From the NCBI RefSeq assembly GCF_010614725.1, contig NZ_JAAEHL010000013.1:105640-169639 (forward strand): a stretch of DNA of 64,000 nucleotides, written 5' to 3'. Under the pieces are notes generated by a model. It was not told where the DNA came from. It saw only the letters and a program-made list of their open reading frames with translations, and did not search any database. This document shows, in pieces, positions 26,788-34,920 of the stretch (position 1 is its first letter; each line of letters starts with the position of its first letter). Source of the stretch: Flavobacterium ajazii. Its GTDB lineage: Bacteria; Bacteroidota; Bacteroidia; Flavobacteriales; Flavobacteriaceae. Made by a program: the position numbers and the translations under genes.

Positions 26788-27819
26788 ATGGAAGAAAATA
26801 AATATGTCACAATATACGATATTGCAGAGAGGCTAAATCTGGCTACTTCAACCATTTCAAGAGCTTTAAAAGATCACCACACTATTAGTGAAAAAACGAT
26901 AAAAAAAGTAAAGAAAACCGCTGAAGAAATGGGTTTTGTGCCTAATACGCTGGCAGCAGGTTTAAGAGGAAATAAAACCAAAACTATAGGTGTTTTGATT
27001 CCGACCGTTACGCAGCCTTTCTTGTCTTCGTTAATTAGTGGTATCGAGATTGCTGCTCAAAAATCGGGTTATACCGTAATTATTATGCAGTCACATGACT
27101 CTTCAGAAGAGGAGGTAAATATGGCTAAGTCTTTGTATAGTAATCGTGTAAGCGGCGTTATTTGCTCTTTGGCTATGGAAACCAGAGATACCTCGCATTT
27201 TTTGCAATTTTCGAACAACAATATTCCGCTTGTTTTTGTCGACAGGGTTCCTAAAGATTTTAATACTTTCAGAGTGGTTATTGATAACTATTCTGCGGGT
27301 TATAAAGCTACTAAACACCTTATTGATCAGGGCTGTACCCGAATTGCACATTTAACTGCAGGATCTGAATTTGGTAATCTGTATAACGAAAGAAAAAGAG
27401 GTTATACCGAAGCCCTCAGAGACCATAATCTTCCTGTGGATGAAGAATTGATTGTGAACTTAAAGTCGGTTACATATGAAGCGGGCGTAAAGGCAAGCAA
27501 CAAATTATTTGATTTAAACCCAATCCCGGACGGTATTTTTGCTCCCGGGGATATTATTGCCGTAAGTGCAGTACAGACTGCCAAAAAAAGAGGCCTAAAA
27601 GTTCCTGAAGATGTTGCTGTAATTGGGTTTAATAATGACCCAATTTCTGAAATTATTGATCCAAACCTTTCAACCATAACGCACCCTGCTGAAAAAATGG
27701 GTAAGGCTGCCGCCGAAATCATCATTAAAAACCTAAAATCTGCTAAACAGGACGAGGTTAAGGAAATTACTTTTCTGAATACTGAAGTTTTGGTTCGGGA
27801 GTCTTCGGCAAGGAAATAA
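26788..27819 (+). CDS. LacI-family transcriptional regulator
   Basis: The likely start is the ATG at 26788 (MEENKYVTIYDIAERLNLA); an in-frame ATG at 26725 would add 21 odd residues. The 343-residue product has an N-terminal LacI-type helix-turn-helix (YVTIYDIAERLNLATSTISRALKDHHTIS) and hinge, then a periplasmic-binding-protein-like sugar sensor domain (KTIGVLIPTVTQPFLSSLIS onward). It probably controls the divergent GH3 gene and perhaps the deacetylase in response to a sugar. Confidence 0.88.
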   Translation: MEENKYVTIYDIAERLNLATSTISRALKDHHTISEKTIKKVKKTAEEMGFVPNTLAAGLRGNKTKTIGVLIPTVTQPFLSSLISGIEIAAQKSGYTVIIMQSHDSSEEEVNMAKSLYSNRVSGVICSLAMETRDTSHFLQFSNNNIPLVFVDRVPKDFNTFRVVIDNYSAGYKATKHLIDQGCTRIAHLTAGSEFGNLYNERKRGYTEALRDHNLPVDEELIVNLKSVTYEAGVKASNKLFDLNPIPDGIFAPGDIIAVSAVQTAKKRGLKVPEDVAVIGFNNDPISEIIDPNLSTITHPAEKMGKAAAEIIIKNLKSAKQDEVKEITFLNTEVLVRESSARK

Positions 27820-27908
27820 TTTATTTAATTGTCATTTCTAATTGGTATAAAAGCTTTTATTTTTAAGAAATTTGCATTCAGTTTGTATGACCTTTAGATA
27901 ATCAAACA

Positions 27909-28322
27909 ATGAAAGAAAAATATTTAAGAAATCTTGTTTATAGTTTGATAATTATAAATGTTTGGACTTTGTACTGTTTATTCAGTTCATATGAAAAACA
28001 CGTTTTCTATGGATTTATACTCCAGAAATATTTTTTAAAAAGTATTATTTGGGCTATATTTTTTGGAATTTCAATAATTGCGTTGAGATTAATTTTATAC
28101 AAGTTGGTTAGATTTCAAACCGTCGTGAAAAGCAGCTTTGTCTATTCTTTTTTTGGTGTATTAAATCTTTGGCTTTTTGCAATTTGGTTGATAATTATGT
28201 TTATGAGAATTAATACTTTCGGTTTTTTTGATTTATTCGAAATATTAATATTTATATCTCCTTTATTCATTTCGATATTCATATTTACAGACTTGTACAT
28301 TTTAAAAAAAGTTGAATTATAA
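27909..28322 (+). CDS. Small integral membrane protein, unknown
   Basis: A 137-residue protein with four hydrophobic helices (about 8-26, 42-62, 75-98, 110-130) and few charged residues. No family recognised. It is convergent with the apbE gene, 15 bases between the stops, and is otherwise isolated downstream of the LacI-type gene. Confidence 0.55.
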   Translation: MKEKYLRNLVYSLIIINVWTLYCLFSSYEKHVFYGFILQKYFLKSIIWAIFFGISIIALRLILYKLVRFQTVVKSSFVYSFFGVLNLWLFAIWLIIMFMRINTFGFFDLFEILIFISPLFISIFIFTDLYILKKVEL

Positions 28323-28337
28323 CACCTTATAACAGAA

Positions 28338-29342
28338 TTATAATTTAGAATTGAATTTACGAATTTTAAAATTTTTAGATTTAATAATTTTACCATCATC
28401 CGTAATCATAATACAGCTGTAATCAGGATATTGATTAATCAATTCCATTCCTGATTTTTTTCCTAAAACCATTAAAGAAGTACTGAATCCGTTTGCAGTT
28501 TCTGCTTTAGGACCAAAAACGGTTACACTGCAAAGTCCTGTAGCCGGATATCCTGTTGCGGGATTGATAATGTGAGAATACCGTTTGCCATTAAATTCAA
28601 CAAACTTTTCATAATTGCCGGATGTCGTTACGGCACCTCCGTTTAAAGGAACCACAGCAAAAACAGCATCAGGCTGAAAAGGGTTTGTGATACCGATATT
28701 CCAGTCTTTTCCGTTAACCTGTTTGCCCCAGGTGGTCATATCACCAGATGCGTTTACAATTCCGGATTTTATTCCTTTGGCAAGCATCATATCACGACAT
28801 TTGTCGGTGGCGTATCCTTCTCCCAAAGCTCCAAAACCTATTTTCATTCCTTTTAGTTTTAAGAAAATGGTGGATTGAACACTATCTAAAACAATATTTT
28901 TATATCCGACTTTCTCAACCGACTTTTTTATAGCTTCTGCAGAAGGCATTTCGGTCATTGAGCCGTCAAATTTCCAGATTCTGTCCATTGCAGCAAAACT
29001 GATATCGAAAGCGCCATTGGTCAGTTGGGATAATTTTATTGCTCTTTGTGTCAATTCAAAAACTTCACGATCCACTTTTACAGGTTTGATTCCCGAATTC
29101 TGATTCACTTCAGAAACCTGAGAAGTTGGTTTCCAGTCTGAAATCAGGTTTTCGATACGGCTGATTTCTGCAATTACCTCGTCTATATTTTGTTCAGCTG
29201 TCAGGGAATCGTTGGCAACAATGCTGATGTCAAAACGTCCTCCCATCAACAAAGTGGTTCTTTTGCGTAATATCTGTGAATTTCCTGAAATGCTCCAGAC
29301 AAGAAGAAAAAGAAATAAAATTTTACAATAAGAGAGCTTCAT
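28338..29342 (-). CDS. apbE: FAD:protein FMN transferase (ApbE)
   Basis: A 334-residue exported protein with signal peptide (cleavage near residue 22). Key family segments are visible: KIGFGALGEGYATD (167-180), VNASGDM (196-202), TTSGNYEKF (239-247) and HIINPATG (257-264). ApbE uses FAD to attach FMN covalently to Thr/Ser in periplasmic or membrane proteins. It follows the PepSY/flavodoxin reductase by 13 bases in the same unit, alongside a DUF2271 protein that holds a plausible flavinylation motif. Confidence 0.93.
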   Translation of the reverse strand: MKLSYCKILFLFLLVWSISGNSQILRKRTTLLMGGRFDISIVANDSLTAEQNIDEVIAEISRIENLISDWKPTSQVSEVNQNSGIKPVKVDREVFELTQRAIKLSQLTNGAFDISFAAMDRIWKFDGSMTEMPSAEAIKKSVEKVGYKNIVLDSVQSTIFLKLKGMKIGFGALGEGYATDKCRDMMLAKGIKSGIVNASGDMTTWGKQVNGKDWNIGITNPFQPDAVFAVVPLNGGAVTTSGNYEKFVEFNGKRYSHIINPATGYPATGLCSVTVFGPKAETANGFSTSLMVLGKKSGMELINQYPDYSCIMITDDGKIIKSKNFKIRKFNSKL

Positions 29343-29355
29343 TGATATAAAATTA

Positions 29356-31539
29356 TTAATAGCAGTCAGTTAGTAATTGTCCATTTTTCTTGTAATCATA
29401 AAGATTTTTGATGCTGTTTATCAGACATAATTCGTTTAAAATTGCTTCTACATCGTTTTGCATAACAAGTGAGCCACAAATCATAATAACGCCGCCCTCT
29501 TGTAATAAATTAACAAAAAAGGATGCATCACGTTTTATTAAATCCATCACATAAATATGTTCTGCTTCGCGGGAAAGAGCCAGATGAAAACTCGTAAGTT
29601 TTTGTTTCTGAATCATTTCGTTCGAAAACTTTTTGTAGCCGGAAACGGTTTCGGTTTCCATTCTAAAACCGCAGTACAAGTGAGTTTCTGTTTTTTTTCT
29701 GTTTTGCTCAATCATTCCAAGGAAAGGAGCAATTCCGGTTCCGTTTGAAATTAAGGCCACTTTTGGAGCTTTGGCAGGAAAATGAAAAGCCTTATTATTA
29801 ATGATTCGGGCTTTAATAGTACTTCCTGTTTCAAGGTCATTTAAAAATCCGGAGCCCAATCCATTTGGATGCAGTTTTACAACCAGTTGTATGTTTCCGG
29901 AATGATTTCCAATTGAGTAGAGGCGTTCGCGGGAATCGTTTGCCGGATAAACAGCCAGCAAATCTCCGGAAGAAAATTTAACTCTTGAATTAGCTCTTAA
30001 GGTTACTATAAAAGTATGTTCAGAATCAGAAGTAGCTGTTTTGTTTAAGACCATTAATTTCTGCAGCCCTTTTGGAACATGATTGTATAAAGATGGAGTC
30101 GTAGCTAATGTAATTCCGGTTTTTTCGCTCCACAATTTTACCCAGTTTACAAATTCTACAGCCGATTTATCATTAACAGTTTGTAATTCCAGAAAGCGTT
30201 CCGCCCAGTTTTGAGTTTCTAAAAGCTGATCTATTTCTATAGCAAATCCGCAAAAATCAGGATATGATTTTGAACCAAAACCCACTACCGAGAAACTGAT
30301 TTTTTGATGTTGCTGCTGTTTTTGCAAAAGTGCTTTAAATTTATTTGCATTTGAAGGCGCATCTCCCAAACCATGTGTCGAAGAAAAGACAATAATATGC
30401 TCTGCTTTCGGATATGCAGAAAAATGGTTTAATTCTGTTATAAAAGCTTTGTGTCCCTGATTAGTTAATTGTTTAAGAATAGCACTGGCAAATCTTAAAG
30501 AACTTCCGTTTTCAGAACCTACTAAAAGGATTATATTGCTTTCATTGGCTTTGAATTTATTTTTTACACGGCCTGAACGTCTTTTTAAAGTTATCGCAAA
30601 TCCTGAATATATAAAGAAAAGGATGTTGATGCAGGCCAACCCCAAAATAACTGCCCATACAGCATTGATTCTTCCGGTATGAAGATCAAGGCTTAACGCA
30701 GATAACTGAACTGTTACAGGTGAAAGCTTTTCTGAAACAACAGTACCATTGACCTGATTTACTTCAATTTCACGGTCTTTTAATTCGATGATGTAATATT
30801 CTTCAGGATCATCTGTAAAAGGGAATTCGATTTTTTTTACATCTGATAAAAGTGTGCTTTTAAAGATCGAAGTTTTTTGATCTTTTTCCGAAAGTTCTGT
30901 TTTTACAGGTTTTGCTTTTTCTTCACCCATAAAAAAGTTAAATCTTTCAAGCGAAAGATAAGTTCCGGTAAGTGCAATAATCAAAATCGGAATTAAAGCC
31001 AATCTGCCTAAAACAACATGATAATACTGGGCAAAATATTCCCTGATTATTTTTGAAAAGAAATTTCGGATGCCGCGCTGTCTTTTTAAAACAAGCACGA
31101 AACCCGAAATTGATATTAGTAATAAACAAAAAGAGATTACGCCAACAAAGAATCGTCCTGTTTCGTGAAGAAACAAAGAACGATGAAAACCGGTAATCCA
31201 TTGAATAAATTCACTTTTTTTTACTGGAGTTCCTAAGACTTTACCGGTTTTAGGATCGATATATGCATTGATATCATTTCCGTCTTCATCGATTGCCTGC
31301 AGTGTGACAAACTGATTATAATCGATGCTCAGTTCTGTAATTTCCGTGTACGCTTTTTTTAATACCGGTAGTGTTTCGCCTAAAGTTATCTGATCAAAAT
31401 TTGCTGCTTTGTACGGCAATGTTTTTTCCTGTGCCGCATCGACCGCCAGAATTATTCCGGTTACCGAAGCTAAAAACAAAAATACTGAAGAAAATAAGGC
31501 TAAAACCAGATGTGCGTAACGCCAGAAAGAAAGAGTCAT
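29356..31539 (-). CDS. PepSY membrane / flavodoxin / FNR fusion oxidoreductase
   Basis: A 727-residue fusion. The N-terminal third is a PepSY-associated membrane region with about four helices (near 10-30, 140-160, 180-200, 300-320) and heme-ligand-type His in FHRSLFLHETG and DLHTGR. A flavodoxin domain starts near 335 (IILLVGSENGSSLRFAS). A ferredoxin-NADP reductase-like domain follows from about 495, with LYSIGNHSG for FAD and ISNGTGIAPFLG for NADPH. It should move electrons from cytoplasmic NAD(P)H through flavins and the membrane to extracytosolic acceptors such as ferric iron or flavoproteins. Confidence 0.85.
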   Translation of the reverse strand: MTLSFWRYAHLVLALFSSVFLFLASVTGIILAVDAAQEKTLPYKAANFDQITLGETLPVLKKAYTEITELSIDYNQFVTLQAIDEDGNDINAYIDPKTGKVLGTPVKKSEFIQWITGFHRSLFLHETGRFFVGVISFCLLLISISGFVLVLKRQRGIRNFFSKIIREYFAQYYHVVLGRLALIPILIIALTGTYLSLERFNFFMGEEKAKPVKTELSEKDQKTSIFKSTLLSDVKKIEFPFTDDPEEYYIIELKDREIEVNQVNGTVVSEKLSPVTVQLSALSLDLHTGRINAVWAVILGLACINILFFIYSGFAITLKRRSGRVKNKFKANESNIILLVGSENGSSLRFASAILKQLTNQGHKAFITELNHFSAYPKAEHIIVFSSTHGLGDAPSNANKFKALLQKQQQHQKISFSVVGFGSKSYPDFCGFAIEIDQLLETQNWAERFLELQTVNDKSAVEFVNWVKLWSEKTGITLATTPSLYNHVPKGLQKLMVLNKTATSDSEHTFIVTLRANSRVKFSSGDLLAVYPANDSRERLYSIGNHSGNIQLVVKLHPNGLGSGFLNDLETGSTIKARIINNKAFHFPAKAPKVALISNGTGIAPFLGMIEQNRKKTETHLYCGFRMETETVSGYKKFSNEMIQKQKLTSFHLALSREAEHIYVMDLIKRDASFFVNLLQEGGVIMICGSLVMQNDVEAILNELCLINSIKNLYDYKKNGQLLTDCY

Positions 31540-31566
31540 TGAGTGTATTCTAGAAATGTAATCGTA

Positions 31567-32049
31567 TTATATTTTGTTCAGCCTTACGTATCTAATGTAT
31601 CCTTTGCCTTCTGTTTTTTCAGCAAGGCCTTCGGTTGTAAGCGGAATTTCAAGATCATTTACATAGTATTTTTGATCTTCAACAGCCGACTCAAAACGCA
31701 ATTTGTATCCTTTGTTAATTTTAGAATCTTCAATTTCTATAGTTGTAATGCTTCGGTCACCACCTGTAACAGATGCTCCTGTTTTGGCACTGATATCGGT
31801 AGGTTTCTGAGAATAAAATTTATTCCACTCTTTTAATGATTTATACCATTTCTTGTCATCACCCATTACATAAAGCGTTTTTTCATAATCTCCTTTAACG
31901 TTGATAAGTGATACCACTATGTAAGCTCCTTCACCCATGTAGTTTGACATTTGGAGCATACATTTATATTTTGATGACTGTGCATTTATATTAAAAGAAA
32001 CAAGGCATATAAGGGCGCCCGTAAGAGCAGTTTTAATTATGGATTTCAT
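31567..32049 (-). CDS. DUF2271 periplasmic protein, candidate flavinylated electron carrier
   Basis: A 160-residue exported protein (signal peptide cleaved near INAQ, residue 24). The sequence fits DUF2271: KYKCMLQMSNYMGEGAYIVV, WYKSLKEWNKFYS, then TDISAKTGASVTGGDRS. The TGAS at 90-93 resembles the [ST]GA[ST] motif that ApbE modifies with FMN, and ApbE is encoded two genes downstream. It lies between an ankyrin-repeat gene and the PepSY reductase. Its role would be to accept electrons from the reductase, by inference. Confidence 0.75.
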   Translation of the reverse strand: MKSIIKTALTGALICLVSFNINAQSSKYKCMLQMSNYMGEGAYIVVSLINVKGDYEKTLYVMGDDKKWYKSLKEWNKFYSQKPTDISAKTGASVTGGDRSITTIEIEDSKINKGYKLRFESAVEDQKYYVNDLEIPLTTEGLAEKTEGKGYIRYVRLNKI

Positions 32050-32108
32050 TTGAAATTAATTTATTTTATTGGAATTTTGAATTTAAAAAATTGAAATTTA
32101 AAGATTAT

Positions 32109-33617
32109 TTACTTTAAAAACTCAACAGAAATATTACTTTTTGTAAGTGATTCGTTTTCTTTTGCCAGAGCATAAGCGCTTTCGTCAAATTCGGTTGTTA
32201 CCTCTTTTTTCGCACCTGCAGAGATAAGATATTTTAAGATTGCATCGTCTTTGGCAACCATTGCCGCTTTGTGCAGAGCTGTTAAGCCGTCTTTGTTTTT
32301 GGCGTTGATGTCGATATTCAGATCAGCAATTTTTTTCAGTAAGGTTAAATCATTTTTGATAATAGCCAAATGATATAATGTGTTTCCGTCTTTTTGAGGA
32401 ACTGCAAGGTTAAGTCCTTTGTCCTGTAGTAATTTTATTTTGGCAGCAAAAGGATCCTGTTTTGCGTTAGCGCCTTCTGGACCTCGTCCCATCATTTGTG
32501 GACGATATGACTGTACAAGATATACACCTAAATTGTTACCATCTTTATCTTTTATATTTACATCAGCACCTTTAGCCAAAAGTAGACTTACAGCCTCCTG
32601 AGTTCCATATTTTACAGCATTTGTTAACGCAGATTCGCCTTTTAAATTTTGAAGGTTTACATTTTTTGTTGTAGAAAGAAAAAGTTCCAAAGCAGAAGTT
32701 TCTCTGGCAGAAGCAGCAGCCATTAACGGAGTAGTTCCTTCTTTATCAGCTTTATTAGGATCAACTCCTTTGCTTATGAAATATTTGATGATTTCAATCT
32801 GGTTTGGTTTTCCTGCCAAAATGTGTAGTACGTTTTGTCCTGATTGATTTACCGCAGTCGGTTTAATTTTTACTTCTTCAACCAGATATTTATAGGTTTC
32901 AATTGTATTGCTTTCTCTACGGCTTCCCTGAGCAGCAGTAAAAAGTGCATTATCATTTGGTTTAACGCCTTTTTCAAGAAGTTTCTTCAAAAGCGGAATA
33001 TTTCCGGATCTTGCAGCATATGTAAAGGCGGTATTTCCCTCGCTATCCACATCTTTTAGGGACATTCCTTTTGTAGCAAAATAGTCGGCTGCTTTTAGTT
33101 CTTTATCAGATGAAATGGCTAATAATAATAAATTAGCACCATTTTGGTATTTTTTCTTAGGATCAACACCAGCTTTAAAAAAAGCTTCATAAAGTTCCGG
33201 ATTGCTTTGACCGCTGCTGGCTGCTGCGGTTATAGGAAAAGAGCCGTGGCTGTCTTCTAAGTTAACATCAGACCCTTTGGCAATAAGATATTTTACGATT
33301 TCTAAATTCCCTTTTCCAGAAGCCCAGTGAAGATAAATCCTGTTATCATGAGTAGGTTTGTTCACTTCATTACCTGGTTGCTCTAATAAAAATTTAATTG
33401 TTTCATTAGGAGCATCATTATTAATTGCCATTACAACAACATCAAAAGCATTGGCTGTTGCTGCAGAAGGGATATTGCCTTTTGCAATTTCAGCTTTAAT
33501 GGCGTTTACATCTGGATTAGTTTTCCAGAAAGATTGTTCTAACAGCGTATTTTTTTGCTGTGCGCCTGCAAAAAATGATGCAGTGAGAGCAATAGAAATA
33601 AAAAGGGTATTTTTCAT
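32109..33617 (-). CDS. Exported ankyrin-repeat protein
   Basis: The likely start is Met14 of the longest frame (MKNTLFISIALTASFFAGAQ, complement of 33615-33617), which makes a clean signal peptide. The 502-residue product has around nine or ten ankyrin repeats, for example NRIYLHWASGKGNLEIVKYL, EGTTPLMAAASARETSALEL and DGLTALHKAAMVAKDDAIL. It is a periplasmic scaffold of unknown partner. It is first in the unit with the DUF2271, reductase and ApbE genes, so a role in that redox module is likely. Confidence 0.82.
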   Translation of the reverse strand: MKNTLFISIALTASFFAGAQQKNTLLEQSFWKTNPDVNAIKAEIAKGNIPSAATANAFDVVVMAINNDAPNETIKFLLEQPGNEVNKPTHDNRIYLHWASGKGNLEIVKYLIAKGSDVNLEDSHGSFPITAAASSGQSNPELYEAFFKAGVDPKKKYQNGANLLLLAISSDKELKAADYFATKGMSLKDVDSEGNTAFTYAARSGNIPLLKKLLEKGVKPNDNALFTAAQGSRRESNTIETYKYLVEEVKIKPTAVNQSGQNVLHILAGKPNQIEIIKYFISKGVDPNKADKEGTTPLMAAASARETSALELFLSTTKNVNLQNLKGESALTNAVKYGTQEAVSLLLAKGADVNIKDKDGNNLGVYLVQSYRPQMMGRGPEGANAKQDPFAAKIKLLQDKGLNLAVPQKDGNTLYHLAIIKNDLTLLKKIADLNIDINAKNKDGLTALHKAAMVAKDDAILKYLISAGAKKEVTTEFDESAYALAKENESLTKSNISVEFLK

Positions 33618-33744
33618 AAATAAACAGAGATGTTTTTTGGCAAAAGTATTTGGCAACTGTAAGATACTTTTAAGTCCAAAAGGTTTAAAATTTGCTGAAC
33701 TTTTATTTTGATTAATCTATTATTTAGAATAAATAAAAATAAAG

Positions 33745-33775
33745 CAAATATAAAAATAAATAATAGAATACCAAT
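33745..33775 (-). promoter_or_regulatory. Candidate promoter for the ankyrin-DUF2271-reductase-ApbE unit
   Basis: On the minus strand TATATTTG (complement of 33745-33752) fits the TAnnTTTG element; an ATTGG (33771-33775) lies 19 bases upstream in place of TTTG. It would start transcription about 120 bases before the ankyrin gene. The rest of the 33618-33975 gap is plain AT-rich DNA, with no gene or strong terminator for the incoming eCIS transcript recognised. Confidence 0.3.
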
Positions 33776-33975
33776 GTTTATTTGGGTTTTAAGGAAGTTT
33801 TAAGGCTTGTTGAGATTTATAAAAATTGATTTAGAGAATATTCTTTAATTGTTTTAGTTGCTTATTTCAATTTTTATTGAAAAGATATTATGAAATATTT
33901 TAATTAAAGAGATGGATACAATGTTTAAGCTGTTTAAAATGATTGATTTTATCAGGGTTGTTTCGGACTATGAAA

Positions 33976-34881
33976 TTATTTTCTGGTACGTGCCGGGCTA
34001 ACAGATCTTCCTCTATATTTCCCTGGATTCCATTCATCGTCAGCAGGTACTTCCGGACCTCTTCTTCCACGCACATAATCTTTGAAATCTTCGCGAAGAT
34101 TATGGACTTTGTCGGCTTCTTCTATTTCTGCAGGTGTTGTGAATTTTTTAAGACTGTTTTTAGCATAAGGAGGCTGTGCTCCATTATTCATAGAGTATGC
34201 AATTGCAGTCTTAAGTGCCTTAACAGGTTTTTTTATTCCTAATACCAATTTAGCCCTCTCGCGGTCAAAACTGCCGTGCGCCAATCCGCGTCTGCCATAA
34301 GTTTGTGTATTTGCAGATGTTGGATGCTGAAACCTGGACCCCGGCACATAATGTCCCATGTGAGATGTAGGGAATCGGGCTCTGTCTGAAAGGCGAATTA
34401 AATCTTTTGCTGCTTTGAATTTGCCTTTTTTGTAAAGTGTATGGGCATGCGCAAGGGTAGTTGCAGTACTCATCATTTCATCCATAGCTTTGTGTCCATG
34501 AAAATAGCGGTTGAATTTTTTTGCATCAACGACTCCATTTTTTCCAAACATTCTTCTTGCATTCCTTGACTGATTAGAATTACGAATTCCAAGAAGATTG
34601 ATTCTCTTAATTCTTCTAATTGCTTTTGCTCTGTCTTTGCTGTTTCCTGACCTCATAGAAGTGAGAGCCTGTAAACGACTAACTCTTTGAAGTACTTGTT
34701 GTCCTTTTATAATTATAGGTTTTAGTGGTACAGAGGGTTGACAGTTATCAAGGACCTGTTTTCTTTGTATAGTTAAAGAATTACGGTTATCTGCTAAGGT
34801 ACGTCCATTAGAACCTGCGCCATATTTAGCAGCTACTGTCTGATTGTCTTTTGTGAATATTTTTTGCTGATAATAGTCCAT
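33976..34881 (-). CDS. Candidate eCIS cargo protein, basic, unknown fold
   Basis: A 301-residue, strongly basic protein without signal peptide. Residues 28-40 (TLADNRNSLTIQR) carry the DNR-x5-Q motif shared with the two neighbouring candidates (DNR at 31-33, Gln39). The middle part is helical and Arg/Lys-rich (DRAKAIRRIKRINLLGI), followed by a His/Gly/Arg segment (SHMGHYVPGSRFQHP, RRGLAHGSFDRERAK). The C-terminal tail is charged and disordered-looking. No enzyme family recognised. As the last gene of the eCIS operon it is in the usual position for payload genes. Confidence 0.6.
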   Translation of the reverse strand: MDYYQQKIFTKDNQTVAAKYGAGSNGRTLADNRNSLTIQRKQVLDNCQPSVPLKPIIIKGQQVLQRVSRLQALTSMRSGNSKDRAKAIRRIKRINLLGIRNSNQSRNARRMFGKNGVVDAKKFNRYFHGHKAMDEMMSTATTLAHAHTLYKKGKFKAAKDLIRLSDRARFPTSHMGHYVPGSRFQHPTSANTQTYGRRGLAHGSFDRERAKLVLGIKKPVKALKTAIAYSMNNGAQPPYAKNSLKKFTTPAEIEEADKVHNLREDFKDYVRGRRGPEVPADDEWNPGKYRGRSVSPARTRK

Positions 34882-34920
34882 AAATATAGTTTTGAATGAG
34901 CATTTATCTTATTTGAATAC

